Shown: positions 1-10,387, numbered from the stretch's first letter. The stretch is DNA of 64,000 nucleotides from CBDDLD01 sp965250025 (GCA_965250025.1 OZ252283.1:3596001-3660000), one strand, 5' to 3'. Notes: generated by a model from the letters alone, not told the origin. Numbers and translations: made by a program.

Positions 1-1
1 G

Positions 2-685
2 ATATTGAATGTTCCTGTATTAGACACTGGTTTATCGACGGCAGATTATAGTTTTGAGTGGAGTTTGAACGGTGTGGTTATTGCAGGAGCGACGAGTCCG
101 AGTCTAACCCCTACTGAAGGCGGTGCTTATAGTGTTACGGTGACCGATCTTGTGACGGGTTGCAATAATAGTGACAGTACGACCGTTACAGAGAGTGGTC
201 CCCCGACAGTAGTTGCGGAGGTATTGACACAGGCCTTTGCGGACAATCATGTTATTGAGGCCACGGCGACAGGCCCGGGAGATTATGAGTACAGTTTGGA
301 TGGCGGACCATGGCAGGACAGTGGTGTATTTGAAGGAGTATCAGCGGGGACACACCAGATCACTGCCAGAGATAAGATCGGATGTGGAATAGCCGTAGCG
401 GAAGTATTGGTGATTGATTACCCGTTATACTTCACGCCAAATGGAGATGGAAATAATGATACATGGAATATCACGGGAATAGATACCCAACCTGGCGCAA
501 AAATTTATATATTTGACCGCTATGGGAAATTATTGAAGCAATTAAGTCCGACAGGCACTGGATGGAATGGGACGTATAATGGCAATATGATGCCAACGAG
601 TGATTACTGGTTTACGGTGATTTACAACGAACCCTCGACAGGACAGCGGAAAGAATTTAATGCCCATTTTACCTTGAAACGATAG
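2..685 (+). CDS. T9SS type B sorting domain protein, C-terminal part
   Basis: The reading frame is already open at the left edge, so only the last 228 or so residues of a larger secreted protein are present. The upstream part shows Ig/PKD-like beta repeats (SGGAYSVTVTD-type strands and a second repeat near residues 65-135). The last 85 residues form the gliding-motility-associated C-terminal domain, with the signature YFTPNGDGNND followed by IFDRYGKLL, GWNGTYNG and a final FTLKR. In Bacteroidota this type B domain directs secretion through the type IX system and surface anchoring. The protein is probably a large adhesin-like surface protein, but its N-terminal domains lie outside the window, so substrate or partner cannot be said. 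Confidence 0.9.
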   Translation: MLNVPVLDTGLSTADYSFEWSLNGVVIAGATSPSLTPTEGGAYSVTVTDLVTGCNNSDSTTVTESGPPTVVAEVLTQAFADNHVIEATATGPGDYEYSLDGGPWQDSGVFEGVSAGTHQITARDKIGCGIAVAEVLVIDYPLYFTPNGDGNNDTWNITGIDTQPGAKIYIFDRYGKLLKQLSPTGTGWNGTYNGNMMPTSDYWFTVIYNEPSTGQRKEFNAHFTLKR

Positions 686-693
686 AGTAGACT

Positions 694-1005
694 TTAGTCC
701 ATGTGAAATTCATACTCACGTTCTACTTTACATATTCTGACATTATACCAACTGTACCATTTTGTTTGTCCCAATTGTTGTGCCATACGGTGTTGGGTAT
801 TAGCTTTCCATGCTTTTATGGCTTCAAGGGATTCCCAGTAACTGATAGTGATGCCAACAGCGCTTTTTGCACTATCCATTCCCAGGTATCCCTTTTGTGT
901 TTTAGCCATGTTTTCCATACGCGCTGCCATTTCTTTATAGCCTTCTGTATCCTTTGAATGGGTCGAAGTGAATATGACAGCATAGTAAGGTTTAAAGTTG
1001 TTCAT
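694..1005 (-). CDS. Antibiotic biosynthesis monooxygenase (ABM) family protein
   Basis: This 103-residue protein has the layout of the dimeric ferredoxin-like ABM fold: an N-terminal strand (YYAVIFTSTHS), a helix with MAARMENMAKTQKGYLGMDS, a strand with ITISYWESLEAIKAWKANTQHRMAQQLG, and a final strand. The YWESLEAIKAWK block is typical of small cofactor-free monooxygenases and their heme-degrading or stress-related relatives. There is no signal peptide, so it is cytoplasmic. It is transcribed with the minus-strand genes to its right and converges on the T9SS protein. The substrate cannot be inferred; many members are annotated only by fold. Confidence 0.8.
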   Translation of the reverse strand: MNNFKPYYAVIFTSTHSKDTEGYKEMAARMENMAKTQKGYLGMDSAKSAVGITISYWESLEAIKAWKANTQHRMAQQLGQTKWYSWYNVRICKVEREYEFHMD

Positions 1006-1023
1006 TGTGATAGTTTTCCCTTT

Positions 1024-1884
1024 TTAGTAACCTTCTGGAATATTAAAAGTAATGATCTTTTCAGCCCTGTCACCATCGGCATCGGTCATTACAATTCTGA
1101 AGTGAACCTTTCGAATTGAAACCTCAACAGGATACTCGTCAATCGATCTGACAGCTTTGATTTGTTCAGCGATTGAGGCATCGCAGTGATCTGCTGCTGA
1201 AGCCTTGAGGTCTTCAAGGTTTGAAGCAATGACTTTTTCTTGTGCTTTTTTACTATAGTCTTTTGTGATATAGGTATTGTTTTTTGAGTTTTCAAAAAGT
1301 GGTTCCCATGGAGAGTAATAGTGTTTCAAGTTTACAAGGTCACAATTAGAATCTTTACTTGTAATAGTAACACTGGTCTCAAACTTTTGATGGACTTCTA
1401 TTGCTCTATATTCCTCATTATGCTTTACTTTTAATAGTTTTCCTCCGATAGTTTCTCCGGGGGCCATATTGACTATGGTAATGCTTTGCTCACCTTTAAT
1501 CTCATCAATATTATAGGCCTCAACGTTATTGAATAATGCTGTAAACTCTTCAAAATGAACTTTAAAATATTTCTTCAAGGTTTTCTCGGTCAAAAAACCA
1601 CTAAAAACGTAGCCATATTTTGTGTAATTGTTTGGATCCAGAGTTTTTATTTTTACCCATTCTCCTGAAATGGTTTTTCCATTGTCAACAACATCCAAAC
1701 ACTCTTCTGTGAGCTCAGTGACTTCTATTCTGGTGCCATATTCTAATTTGGTAACCCTATCAGCATACTTGTCGGGTTTATTTCTTACGATTAATCCATT
1801 TTCTGCATTTACGTATTTTATGTCTTGGGCATTTACAGGCGTTAGTGCCATAAGTGTTATTGCTATTATCAATATTGTTTTCAT
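1024..1884 (-). CDS. Secreted SH3-domain protein of unknown role
   Basis: A 286-residue protein with a cleavable signal peptide (MKTILIIAITLMALTPVNAQ) followed by a bacterial SH3 (SH3_3-like) domain over about residues 22-105: GLIVRNKPDKYADRVTKLEYGTRIEV and GEWVKIKT, ending in GYVFSGFL. The remaining 180 residues have no family I recognise and end in a beta-rich stretch. Bacterial SH3 domains of this kind usually sit in periplasmic proteins and bind peptidoglycan peptides or other ligands. It lies 33 bp downstream of the macroglobulin gene on the same strand, so the two may share a transcript. The function is not assigned. Confidence 0.7.
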   Translation of the reverse strand: MKTILIIAITLMALTPVNAQDIKYVNAENGLIVRNKPDKYADRVTKLEYGTRIEVTELTEECLDVVDNGKTISGEWVKIKTLDPNNYTKYGYVFSGFLTEKTLKKYFKVHFEEFTALFNNVEAYNIDEIKGEQSITIVNMAPGETIGGKLLKVKHNEEYRAIEVHQKFETSVTITSKDSNCDLVNLKHYYSPWEPLFENSKNNTYITKDYSKKAQEKVIASNLEDLKASAADHCDASIAEQIKAVRSIDEYPVEVSIRKVHFRIVMTDADGDRAEKIITFNIPEGY

Positions 1885-1917
1885 GTGTTCTAATGTTTTA
1901 TAGAACGTAAACTGAGT

Positions 1918-4900
1918 TTATTTTACAACTTCAATCCACTGTCCTTTGGTTCTTATTAAATAATCATCATCATACATAGCTTCTGCTTGAATACCTGGTA
2001 AGTAGTATTTTCCTAAGTACGAGGCATTGAGCATTACTGTGAATGTTTTAGTGCTGCTTTCATAGTTTCTCGAAGGGAGATCAAAATAAAAGTTAACACG
2101 ATCGTCTTTAAGGTCTGTGTACCTGGCATTGCTGGTTGTGGTGTCGCCAAAATCCGTAAAACGGGTATTCACAATTTCCCATCCGGAAGGGAATATTTGT
2201 GTTAGCGCCACGTCATTAACGCGCTCTGCTTTGAGGTTACTCACACTTACTGTGGCCACAAAATCTTGTCCTTGTTGTAGTTTGGAGATGTTTACAGGAT
2301 TACCTTTCAGGTCTCTGTACTTTACAGCAATGCTTAAGCCGCGTTGTTCTGCAAGTTCTTGACCAAGAGGTAGTTTCCCGGAGTTCAATACTCTCACGTA
2401 TACCACATTATTTTCAAGATTATTAATCGTAAGTGTGTTACGACCTTGTTGTATTGGTAGGTTACGCTGTGCAATAGCGTTTTTAGTATCTATAGTATGG
2501 TCTGTGCCATTAATGTTATAATTGAGTTTTATTGCTTTACCACCATTATACGCTACAAGTTTTGCCATAGCTAATAAGCTATAGGCTGTGGTTTGCGTGC
2601 TCATCCAATCGTCTCCGGATAAAGATTTAGCAATATATTTTGCTAATTCGTGTACCTTAGGGTTTTTGGTAATGACCATGGTTTCTAAGGCCATAGCTCG
2701 GTTACGATTTATTGAGCCGTAAGTATAAGTATTGTACGAATGTGGTTTAAAGTTAATATTGGCAGTTTTAGATATGGCGTCACTGGCTTCGTGTTGTCCT
2801 GCTAATGCATAAGCTGCTGCTAGGCGCCATTTAGCTTCATTGGAGATTTCATCAAAAGCTCGTAAGCGATTCATGGCGGCAAGATCTGGTTGTCCTGCAA
2901 GAGCTAATGTGTATAATCGATATGCTTGTGCAAGATCAGCGTTGTAATGTCTATAACTAGGTCTCCAGTTTCTGGCTGCATTTTGTTGGTAACGTAACCA
3001 GTTGCTTTTAAAAGCTAATGGCAATACATACCCTTTTTTCTCGGCTTCCAGCATAAAATGACCTGCATAGCTTGTGCCCCAATCGTTTGCGGAGTTTTCC
3101 CCTATCCAATAACTTAATCCACCATCCGGGCGTTGGAAGTTGCTCAATCTTCGAATGCCATTTTTGATATTGTTCTGTATCTTCGATTTCTTTTCATAGG
3201 TAAGGTCGAAAATATCTGCCAGATACAGCTGAGGAAAGACACTAGATGTCGTTTGCTCTACACAACCATGAGGGTATTGAATAAGATATTGTAGTCGACG
3301 GGTAAAATCCATCGGAGGTAATGTAGAGAATTCTGCAGTTGCAGCATTAGTACCAATAACACCAAATGTTGTGATGTCCATAGTTTGTGTAGCATTAGCC
3401 TCTAGAACACGATCAATAGATTTTGATGTTATTGGGTTAGGGTTTACGACGTCGAGTTCAACTTTGTATGTTGATGTTTCGCCATTTCCTTTAGCAATAA
3501 CTTCTACTGTGTTTATGCCTTTAGCTTTACTGACATCCAGCTCAAAATAAGCCATTTTTTCATCGGGCTTATTAAATCTCAGTGTTTGTGTCTTTTGCCC
3601 TGTTATTGAAATACCATCACTTAGTTTTAAGCTAAGCGTCACATCTTTTATTTTAGGTTTCATGGCAAAAACAGTGACCGGTAATGTTACTTTTTCTCCT
3701 GGGCTCAGTTTTCGGGGTAATGTAGCCAATACCATTAATGGTTGTTTAACAGCTGTGGTTTTTTCTTCGCTACCATATGCGCCTTGAGCGTTATCACCCG
3801 CAATTACCATGGTACGAACCGAACCTATATAATTTGACATTTTTAGCTGGTGAGCTTTTGTTTCCCCTGCATTTAAAAGGAACGGGCCTAAATAGGTTAC
3901 CACGGGTTTAAAACGATTGGCTTTTTTGTTTTTTCCTTTCGCAGCACTGCCATCACCTCCAATAGCAAATACCTGGTCTATACTTCCTGAGTAAGCACCG
4001 ATAACATGATCAAAAATATCCCATGTCTTTACACCTAATGCTTCTCTGGCATAAAAGGCATCCCACGCATTTGGTGTTTTAAATCGTGTAAGGTCCAATA
4101 AACCTTCTTCAACAACGGCTATGGTATAAGTCATGGCTCTGCTATTCTTTTCGGATACTTTAATGGTATAATTGGTTTTTGGTTTTAGCTCATTTGGCAT
4201 TGAGATCACAGGTTGCAGTCTGGTTTTAGGATCTTCAACCAATAGCGGAATGATGCCATACAAACGGATTGGAAGATCGTTAGAGGTTATGGCATGAGGC
4301 TGTAATAACGAAATATTAACAAACACATTTGGTGCCATTTCAGCTGTTATAGGAAGTTCAACAGTAGTTTCGCCTTTAGTGGTTTTTACCCACTTATGAC
4401 TCAATACTTCAGTGCCGTTTTCTATGCTTATAAGTGCTCTGCCTTCATTAGCAGATGGAAATGTAACCTTAGCTATTTCCCCAACATTATACTGTGCTTT
4501 ATCTGCTGCAAAAACCAACATTTTGGCTGCTTCTTTATTGTTTGTAGGTGAGTTTTGCCACCAGTTCTTGTAGAAATAAGCCGTCCTTCCTGTGGCATGT
4601 CCGCTGTTAGGATCAACAATTCTTATGAGGTAGCGTCCCCGATCATCTTCTGGAATGTTAAGTTCAAAACTGGTTTTGCCATTACTTGCTGTATTGACCT
4701 TGAAATGTTTTACAGGTCTATGATAATTACTAGACACATAACTCGACAGATCGTCATAGGAGGAGTTCCACCACCAACGCCATTCTATACGATAGACTTT
4801 TACTTCTAAATCTTTTCTGGCTACAGGTTGTCCCTTAGCATTTACAGTGACAATATCAAACGTATGGGCTTCATCTGTAAAATAGGAACCATAATGATTT

Positions 4901-7497
4901 CCTTTCGGAGAACGTAAGCCTACAAAAGATTCATAAGGAGCGTACTTTTTGGTAAATGCATCCATAGAAAAGTCACCGCCATTTTCAAAAGCTCTCACCA
5001 AAAACTGAACATTAAGCATGCCCGGAGCATTTTTACCTACATTAAAGGTTTTATTGATGTTCGCTTTGCCATTAGCATCAAGATTGCCCTCAAAGACGTT
5101 GAATTCTTCAGTATTGAATTTACGCGTAGGGTCATTAAAGACATAGGATTTATAGGCTTCAAAACTGGTATATGTGCTACTAAATTTTGCCTTTACTTCG
5201 GCTTTTATATTTTTAGCCGGTGCGCCGTGCAACCAAGCGACATCTAATGTGCCATTTAATGGTGCTTTGCCCGAAAGCATGTCGTTTTCAAAATCTACTT
5301 TTATTTTTAGGCGGTTTGGTTTTACGGTTTCTATCTTAAGGCTTTTGTGAAACGTAGCGCCACCAACAGCTATCTTAGCATTGTAGTTGCCCGTTTTATA
5401 ATCTGTAGTGGTTGGGACTTTAAAAGCAAATACATTATTGATGTTGTCTACGGACACATTACGATGTACCAACTTGCCGACAGGATCAGTGATTTCTAAT
5501 TTTACAGGGTGCCGTTTAGGGAGTTTATTGGCATTGTCATTTAGCATGAATGTTAGAAATAAGGTGTCACCTGGGCGCCATACACCACGCTCGCCATAGA
5601 TATACCCCTTAAGTCCACGTTGCAGGCGTTTCCCTGATACGTCAAACTTACTTAAGGATAAAGAATTCCCGTCATTAAGCTTTACATAGCAGGTGTTTTT
5701 ACCTTTGTTGACTATGGCAAATGCCGCATGTTTGTTTAATTGGGTTTGGGCAATACCCTCAGTATTGGTAGTCAGTGTTTGTAATTCTTGCTTTTGAAAG
5801 TTGTAGAGTTTTACTGTGGCTTGCTGTTCCGGGTCTGTGGTTAAAATATTGGTTACTGCAAATATGTAACTGTTATTACTACCTCTTTTAGCGATAACAC
5901 CGAGATCTGACGCTATTAAATTTTGAGATACAATTTTATTATCGCTATAGTAAGCATCATGGCATGGATTGTCACGTTCTCTCCAGTTATATCGATATTG
6001 TCTGTAATTGTAACTTAGGTTATCCCAATAGCGTTCTTCTCTTAATTCCTGATCTTCTTTAGAGGTGTTATCCTCTGATGTAAAATCTTCTTCGTAGTAA
6101 TAATCGTCTTCATAATAATCCTCTTCATCCTCATCATTGTTGCTAATATTTGCATTACAGTTGTATAATGAATAGCTTCTATTATAACTCAACTCAACTC
6201 TGTAGATGGCACCGGGATCAGCTTTAAAATATTTGGACAGGTCAATGCTGTATGCCTTCCATTTTTCGGTATTTTCAGAAGGACTTTGTATGAGGGTAAT
6301 GGTTTCTTTTGCGATACGACGACCTACCTTTCTAATATTATAGCTGTTATTGCTATTGATGTTGTCGTCCTGTAAAAACTGAAGTACATTGTCTTCAAAT
6401 ATCTTAATAATTCGAACATCGACCTTGCTCAGGTTTACGGCTTTGAAATTGAATTTTAAGGCTTTGGAATTCGGTAAGATGGTCCCATTATCAATCAGTT
6501 TTACCTGAGGTTTTAAGGATTCAAAAGTGATGGTTTCTGAAAATGCTGTTTTTAGTTTATAGTTATCAGTATTGGTTATGCCTTGAAATACATCTACCAA
6601 CATATCTCCTGTTAGTCTGATATTTGGATATACTTTTAAAACGTTCCCATCTACAATATACTTCGGGGCTTCTGCATCTTGAATGGTAACTAACCCATCA
6701 AAGTTTTGTTGCTTTTTTAGCGGGTCAGAGAAATTGATGGATAAATACTGTTCCGGAGACTGAACCACATCCATATCTACAATTGTAAAGTTATTTTTGC
6801 CGGGGATGGTGATGCTATTTTTGCCTTCATTGTCTGAAGCTATGGATTTGCCATTCCATGTTATGGTAATATCGTTATCTTCTACAAACCGTTGTATGCT
6901 ATCGATCTTAAACTCAAAGAATTTAGAATTTTCCACAACCTCGTTCCATACAATATTTAAACGATTGTTATTTTGTGTGGCTTCGATGAGGGTTTTAGCA
7001 TCAGAGAGATTAATAATATCTGCAGATTTTATAACCCCCTCAAGGTATTGCCAATCTTTGCTGTAAGACTGTAGATTATGCGTTAGTACATTAAAATTGG
7101 GAGTTATAGTTTTGAATTGAAAAGTATAGTTCTTAAAATCCTTTGGCAGATTATCATATATTTTATGAAGCTTAAGGGTTACTGTATATTCTGTTGCAGG
7201 TTCAAGATGTTCATCAGGAATAAATACTAAAGTATGTTTGTTTACGGCTTTTAACTGACCTTCAATATGAGGTTTTATAGTGATCAAATCCTCTGAGATT
7301 TCTTTATCTGCTTCCCAATTTTCAACAGTTTCAGTAAGGCTGATTCGTATCGGATTTGCCACAGAATTTAAACCTGAAGTAGTATAACTGATATAATCCC
7401 TGAACTTGAAAATATTATCAGTTTCTGTAGGCTTTTTTTTGCATGAAATGACTACAGATAAAAAAAGGACTAAGACGAATACAGATTTAATTTTCAT
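1918..7497 (-). CDS. Alpha-2-macroglobulin family lipoprotein
   Basis: This 1859-residue protein is a bacterial alpha-2-macroglobulin, a periplasmic protease trap tethered by lipid. The N-terminus is a lipoprotein signal ending in VVISC, with the lipidated Cys at about residue 19. Macroglobulin repeats follow; an MG2-like block is seen around residue 640 (GVWRPGDTLFLTFMLN) and the A2M signature around 1200 (FKPVVTYLGPFLL). The thioester motif PHGCVEQ is intact, with Cys1412 and Gln1415, so the trap should be able to form the covalent bond. An unusual acidic, tyrosine-rich segment lies around residues 450-510. No pbpC gene, the common partner of YfhM-type macroglobulins, is adjacent. The family assignment is firm; its protease targets are unknown. 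Confidence 0.93.
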   Translation of the reverse strand: MKIKSVFVLVLFLSVVISCKKKPTETDNIFKFRDYISYTTSGLNSVANPIRISLTETVENWEADKEISEDLITIKPHIEGQLKAVNKHTLVFIPDEHLEPATEYTVTLKLHKIYDNLPKDFKNYTFQFKTITPNFNVLTHNLQSYSKDWQYLEGVIKSADIINLSDAKTLIEATQNNNRLNIVWNEVVENSKFFEFKIDSIQRFVEDNDITITWNGKSIASDNEGKNSITIPGKNNFTIVDMDVVQSPEQYLSINFSDPLKKQQNFDGLVTIQDAEAPKYIVDGNVLKVYPNIRLTGDMLVDVFQGITNTDNYKLKTAFSETITFESLKPQVKLIDNGTILPNSKALKFNFKAVNLSKVDVRIIKIFEDNVLQFLQDDNINSNNSYNIRKVGRRIAKETITLIQSPSENTEKWKAYSIDLSKYFKADPGAIYRVELSYNRSYSLYNCNANISNNDEDEEDYYEDDYYYEEDFTSEDNTSKEDQELREERYWDNLSYNYRQYRYNWRERDNPCHDAYYSDNKIVSQNLIASDLGVIAKRGSNNSYIFAVTNILTTDPEQQATVKLYNFQKQELQTLTTNTEGIAQTQLNKHAAFAIVNKGKNTCYVKLNDGNSLSLSKFDVSGKRLQRGLKGYIYGERGVWRPGDTLFLTFMLNDNANKLPKRHPVKLEITDPVGKLVHRNVSVDNINNVFAFKVPTTTDYKTGNYNAKIAVGGATFHKSLKIETVKPNRLKIKVDFENDMLSGKAPLNGTLDVAWLHGAPAKNIKAEVKAKFSSTYTSFEAYKSYVFNDPTRKFNTEEFNVFEGNLDANGKANINKTFNVGKNAPGMLNVQFLVRAFENGGDFSMDAFTKKYAPYESFVGLRSPKGNHYGSYFTDEAHTFDIVTVNAKGQPVARKDLEVKVYRIEWRWWWNSSYDDLSSYVSSNYHRPVKHFKVNTASNGKTSFELNIPEDDRGRYLIRIVDPNSGHATGRTAYFYKNWWQNSPTNNKEAAKMLVFAADKAQYNVGEIAKVTFPSANEGRALISIENGTEVLSHKWVKTTKGETTVELPITAEMAPNVFVNISLLQPHAITSNDLPIRLYGIIPLLVEDPKTRLQPVISMPNELKPKTNYTIKVSEKNSRAMTYTIAVVEEGLLDLTRFKTPNAWDAFYAREALGVKTWDIFDHVIGAYSGSIDQVFAIGGDGSAAKGKNKKANRFKPVVTYLGPFLLNAGETKAHQLKMSNYIGSVRTMVIAGDNAQGAYGSEEKTTAVKQPLMVLATLPRKLSPGEKVTLPVTVFAMKPKIKDVTLSLKLSDGISITGQKTQTLRFNKPDEKMAYFELDVSKAKGINTVEVIAKGNGETSTYKVELDVVNPNPITSKSIDRVLEANATQTMDITTFGVIGTNAATAEFSTLPPMDFTRRLQYLIQYPHGCVEQTTSSVFPQLYLADIFDLTYEKKSKIQNNIKNGIRRLSNFQRPDGGLSYWIGENSANDWGTSYAGHFMLEAEKKGYVLPLAFKSNWLRYQQNAARNWRPSYRHYNADLAQAYRLYTLALAGQPDLAAMNRLRAFDEISNEAKWRLAAAYALAGQHEASDAISKTANINFKPHSYNTYTYGSINRNRAMALETMVITKNPKVHELAKYIAKSLSGDDWMSTQTTAYSLLAMAKLVAYNGGKAIKLNYNINGTDHTIDTKNAIAQRNLPIQQGRNTLTINNLENNVVYVRVLNSGKLPLGQELAEQRGLSIAVKYRDLKGNPVNISKLQQGQDFVATVSVSNLKAERVNDVALTQIFPSGWEIVNTRFTDFGDTTTSNARYTDLKDDRVNFYFDLPSRNYESSTKTFTVMLNASYLGKYYLPGIQAEAMYDDDYLIRTKGQWIEVVK

Positions 7498-7615
7498 GAT
7501 GTTGATGGATTTAGATGAACTTTCAGAAAGAAATGGGTAGGTCCTTTCTTGTTAAATAATTACGCTGTGATATTCTTGTTTAGATGTTGCACTTTTGTTA
7601 AAGTATTCATAAATA

Positions 7616-8686
7616 TTATTTCTCATAAATCGCTATAGAAAGCTCACCTTTATCATTCATACTTGCTCTGTACATACCTGCAGTATTGAATTCAAAAACC
7701 ATATTGCCATTCTTATCCACTGCAATAATGCCACCATCGCCTCCAAGTTTAGCAACTTTATGATGAATAACTTCTTTAGCAGCTTCTTCTAAGCTTAGAC
7801 CTTTATAAGCCATTAATGCTGAAATATCATGAGCCACCATAGCTCTGATGAAATACTCGCCCCAGCCCGTACATGAAATGGCGCAAGTTTCATTATTTGC
7901 ATAAGTGCCTGCCCCTATGATTGGCGAATCGCCAACGCGTCCGTAACGTTTATTGGTCATGCCACCGGTAGAAGTACCTGCTGCCAAATTACCATTCATA
8001 TCTAGTGCTGCGCAACCAACGGTGCCAAATTTTGAAGCTTTAATATGGGGGTCATAAAACGCCGATTCGGTATCAATGTGCTGCGCTTTAGCTTCCATTT
8101 TTTGTTTCACTCTTTTTAGAGATTCCATACGGTTTTCAGTAAAAAAATAATCAGGATCAACCAGAGTTAAACCTTGTTCCTCAGCAAAGGTTTCGGCACC
8201 GGTTCCGGCCATCATTACATGTTCAGATTGTTCCATGATGGCTCTGGCCAGATTGATAGGGTTCTTTACCGTTTTGGTTCCGGCAGAAGCACCGGCATTC
8301 AAGGTTTTGCCATCCATAATAGAGGCATCAAGCTCATTGGTTTCTGCATTGGTGAATACAGCCCCTTTACCGGCATTAAATAATGGAGAATCTTCCATTA
8401 CATTTATGGTTTTTTGTACAGCATCTAGGCTTGTACCTCCATTTTTAAGGATGTCATAGCCAACCGTTATGGCTTCTTTGAGCTTAGCCATGTAAGCAGC
8501 TTCTTTTTCGGGCGTCATGTTCTTTTTAACAATAGTCCCTGCCCCACCATGAATTACAATGGCAAATTTTGGATGTTCTGTGTTGGTGTTTTCTTCTGAT
8601 TTACCCTGCTTGTCTTCAGGATTATGACTGTCTTTACACGCTAAAAAGCAGGTGATTATTACGAAAATCAGATAAAATTTTTTCAT
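7616..8686 (-). CDS. Isoaspartyl peptidase / L-asparaginase lipoprotein
   Basis: This is an N-terminal-nucleophile hydrolase of the plant-type asparaginase family (E. coli IaaA relatives), which cleaves beta-aspartyl peptides and asparagine after splitting itself into two subunits. The 356 residues begin with a lipoprotein signal (ITCFLAC, then a charged linker). The alpha subunit starts near FAIVIHGGAGTI. The autocleavage site is Gly-Thr222 in FGTVGCAALD, making Thr222 the nucleophile. Substrate-binding motifs GTSTGGMTNKRYGRVGDSP and GTYANNETCAISCTGWGE follow. The lipid anchor suggests periplasmic peptide salvage rather than a cytoplasmic role. It is upstream of and co-oriented with the macroglobulin gene, 118 bp apart. 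Confidence 0.92.
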   Translation of the reverse strand: MKKFYLIFVIITCFLACKDSHNPEDKQGKSEENTNTEHPKFAIVIHGGAGTIVKKNMTPEKEAAYMAKLKEAITVGYDILKNGGTSLDAVQKTINVMEDSPLFNAGKGAVFTNAETNELDASIMDGKTLNAGASAGTKTVKNPINLARAIMEQSEHVMMAGTGAETFAEEQGLTLVDPDYFFTENRMESLKRVKQKMEAKAQHIDTESAFYDPHIKASKFGTVGCAALDMNGNLAAGTSTGGMTNKRYGRVGDSPIIGAGTYANNETCAISCTGWGEYFIRAMVAHDISALMAYKGLSLEEAAKEVIHHKVAKLGGDGGIIAVDKNGNMVFEFNTAGMYRASMNDKGELSIAIYEK

Positions 8687-8808
8687 CGCTCATTGTTGAA
8701 AATTAGTTCTATAAAGTTAGGATTTTTAAGGTGTTTTTGAGCCATAGAGAAACGACTTTTTATTAGTATATTCGCAGAACGTAAAATCATAAAAAAATTA
8801 AATATCAT

Positions 8809-10362
8809 ATGGAAGCAGTAGCTACTGATTTCGGAATACAAGATGCTTTACAACAGTTGGGAGTTAAAGCTATAAACGAAGGTTCTTCTACTGGTGTAGA
8901 ATGGTTCTCAAACGGTGAGCTTATTGAAAGTTATTCGCCGGTAGACGGACAACTGATCGGTAAAGTAAAATCGACAACAAAAGCAGATTATGAACGCGTT
9001 ATGGAAGCTGCAACTTCAGCTTTTAAATCGTGGCGGGTAATGCCGGCACCGCAACGTGGTGAAATTGTGCGTCAGTTTGGTGAGCGATTACGTGAACTAA
9101 AAGAGCCTTTAGGTAAACTTGTGTCTTATGAAATGGGTAAAAGCTATCAGGAAGGTTTAGGAGAAGTCCAGGAGATGATCGACATCTGTGATTTTGCTGT
9201 TGGATTATCAAGACAACTTCATGGATTAACCATGCACTCAGAGCGTCCGGGTCACAGAATGTACGAGCAGTATCATCCCTTAGGAGTCGTTGGTATTATT
9301 TCTGCATTTAATTTCCCTGTTGCCGTATGGTCATGGAATACAGCTTTAGCATGGATTTGTGGAGATGTTTGTGTTTGGAAACCAAGTGAAAAAGCCCCAC
9401 TATGTGGTGTGGCATGTCAAAATATAGCTGCTGAGGTCTTTAAAGCTAATGGTTTGCCTGAAGGTATTTCTTGTTTGATTAATGGCGATTATAGCGTTGG
9501 TGAAATGATGACCACCGACACACGCATACCTTTGGTATCGGCGACCGGATCGACAAGAATGGGTAAAATAGTAGCTAAGACCGTTGGAGAGCGCTTAGGA
9601 AAATCCTTATTAGAATTAGGTGGTAACAATGCCATTATTGTAACTCCGGATGCAGATATTAAAATGACAGTTATTGGTGCTGTTTTTGGTGCCGTTGGTA
9701 CTGCTGGGCAACGTTGTACCTCAACCCGTCGTTTGATCATACATGAAAGCATTTACGATAAAGTAAAGAACGCTGTAGTTGATGCTTACGGGCAGTTACG
9801 TATAGGGAATCCTCTGGATGAGAACAACCACGTAGGACCTCTTATCGATAAAGATGCCGTAAGAATGTATGAGCAAGCGTTAGAAAAAGTTGTTGAAGAA
9901 GGTGGTAATATTGTTGTTGAAGGTGGTGTACTAACTGGTGAAGGTTACGAAAGCGGTTGTTATGTAAAACCTGCAATTGCTGAAGCCGACAATGCTTTTG
10001 AAATTGTACAGCACGAAACGTTTGCGCCTGTACTTTATTTATTAAAATATTCCGGAGACATCGAAAATGCTATCGACTTGCAAAATGGTGTGGCTCAAGG
10101 TTTATCTTCTGCGATTATGACCAATAACCTGCGTGAAGCAGAACGTTTCTTATCGCACGCCGGTAGTGATTGTGGTATTGCCAACGTTAATATTGGGACT
10201 TCGGGAGCTGAGATTGGTGGTGCCTTTGGTGGTGAGAAAGAAACTGGTGGTGGACGAGAGTCCGGTTCTGATGCCTGGAAAGTATACATGCGTCGTCAAA
10301 CCAATACCATTAACTATACGACAGACCTGCCTTTAGCGCAAGGTATTAAGTTTGATCTGTAA
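8809..10362 (+). CDS. amaB: ALDH7-family aldehyde dehydrogenase (aminoadipate semialdehyde type)
   Basis: A full-length NAD-dependent aldehyde dehydrogenase of 517 residues. The catalytic Cys303 lies in GTAGQRCTSTRRL and the general base Glu269 in LLELGGNN; GSTRMGK is the cofactor loop. The overall sequence matches the ALDH7/antiquitin branch (SFNFPVAVWSWNTALA and AEIGGAFGGEKETGGGRESGSDAWK), whose bacterial members oxidise L-aminoadipate 6-semialdehyde in lysine degradation. It is monocistronic and ends in a strong hairpin terminator. The symbol follows the Pseudomonas lysine-pathway gene. The substrate is inferred from the subfamily, since no other lysine-degradation gene lies nearby. Confidence 0.88.
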   Translation: MEAVATDFGIQDALQQLGVKAINEGSSTGVEWFSNGELIESYSPVDGQLIGKVKSTTKADYERVMEAATSAFKSWRVMPAPQRGEIVRQFGERLRELKEPLGKLVSYEMGKSYQEGLGEVQEMIDICDFAVGLSRQLHGLTMHSERPGHRMYEQYHPLGVVGIISAFNFPVAVWSWNTALAWICGDVCVWKPSEKAPLCGVACQNIAAEVFKANGLPEGISCLINGDYSVGEMMTTDTRIPLVSATGSTRMGKIVAKTVGERLGKSLLELGGNNAIIVTPDADIKMTVIGAVFGAVGTAGQRCTSTRRLIIHESIYDKVKNAVVDAYGQLRIGNPLDENNHVGPLIDKDAVRMYEQALEKVVEEGGNIVVEGGVLTGEGYESGCYVKPAIAEADNAFEIVQHETFAPVLYLLKYSGDIENAIDLQNGVAQGLSSAIMTNNLREAERFLSHAGSDCGIANVNIGTSGAEIGGAFGGEKETGGGRESGSDAWKVYMRRQTNTINYTTDLPLAQGIKFDL

Positions 10363-10387
10363 TCAATTTATATACTTAACTAACATA

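Noticed and set aside
703..957. 84-residue plus-strand ORF opposite the ABM gene
   Set aside because: The minus-strand ABM protein has the family pattern; this is its antisense shadow.
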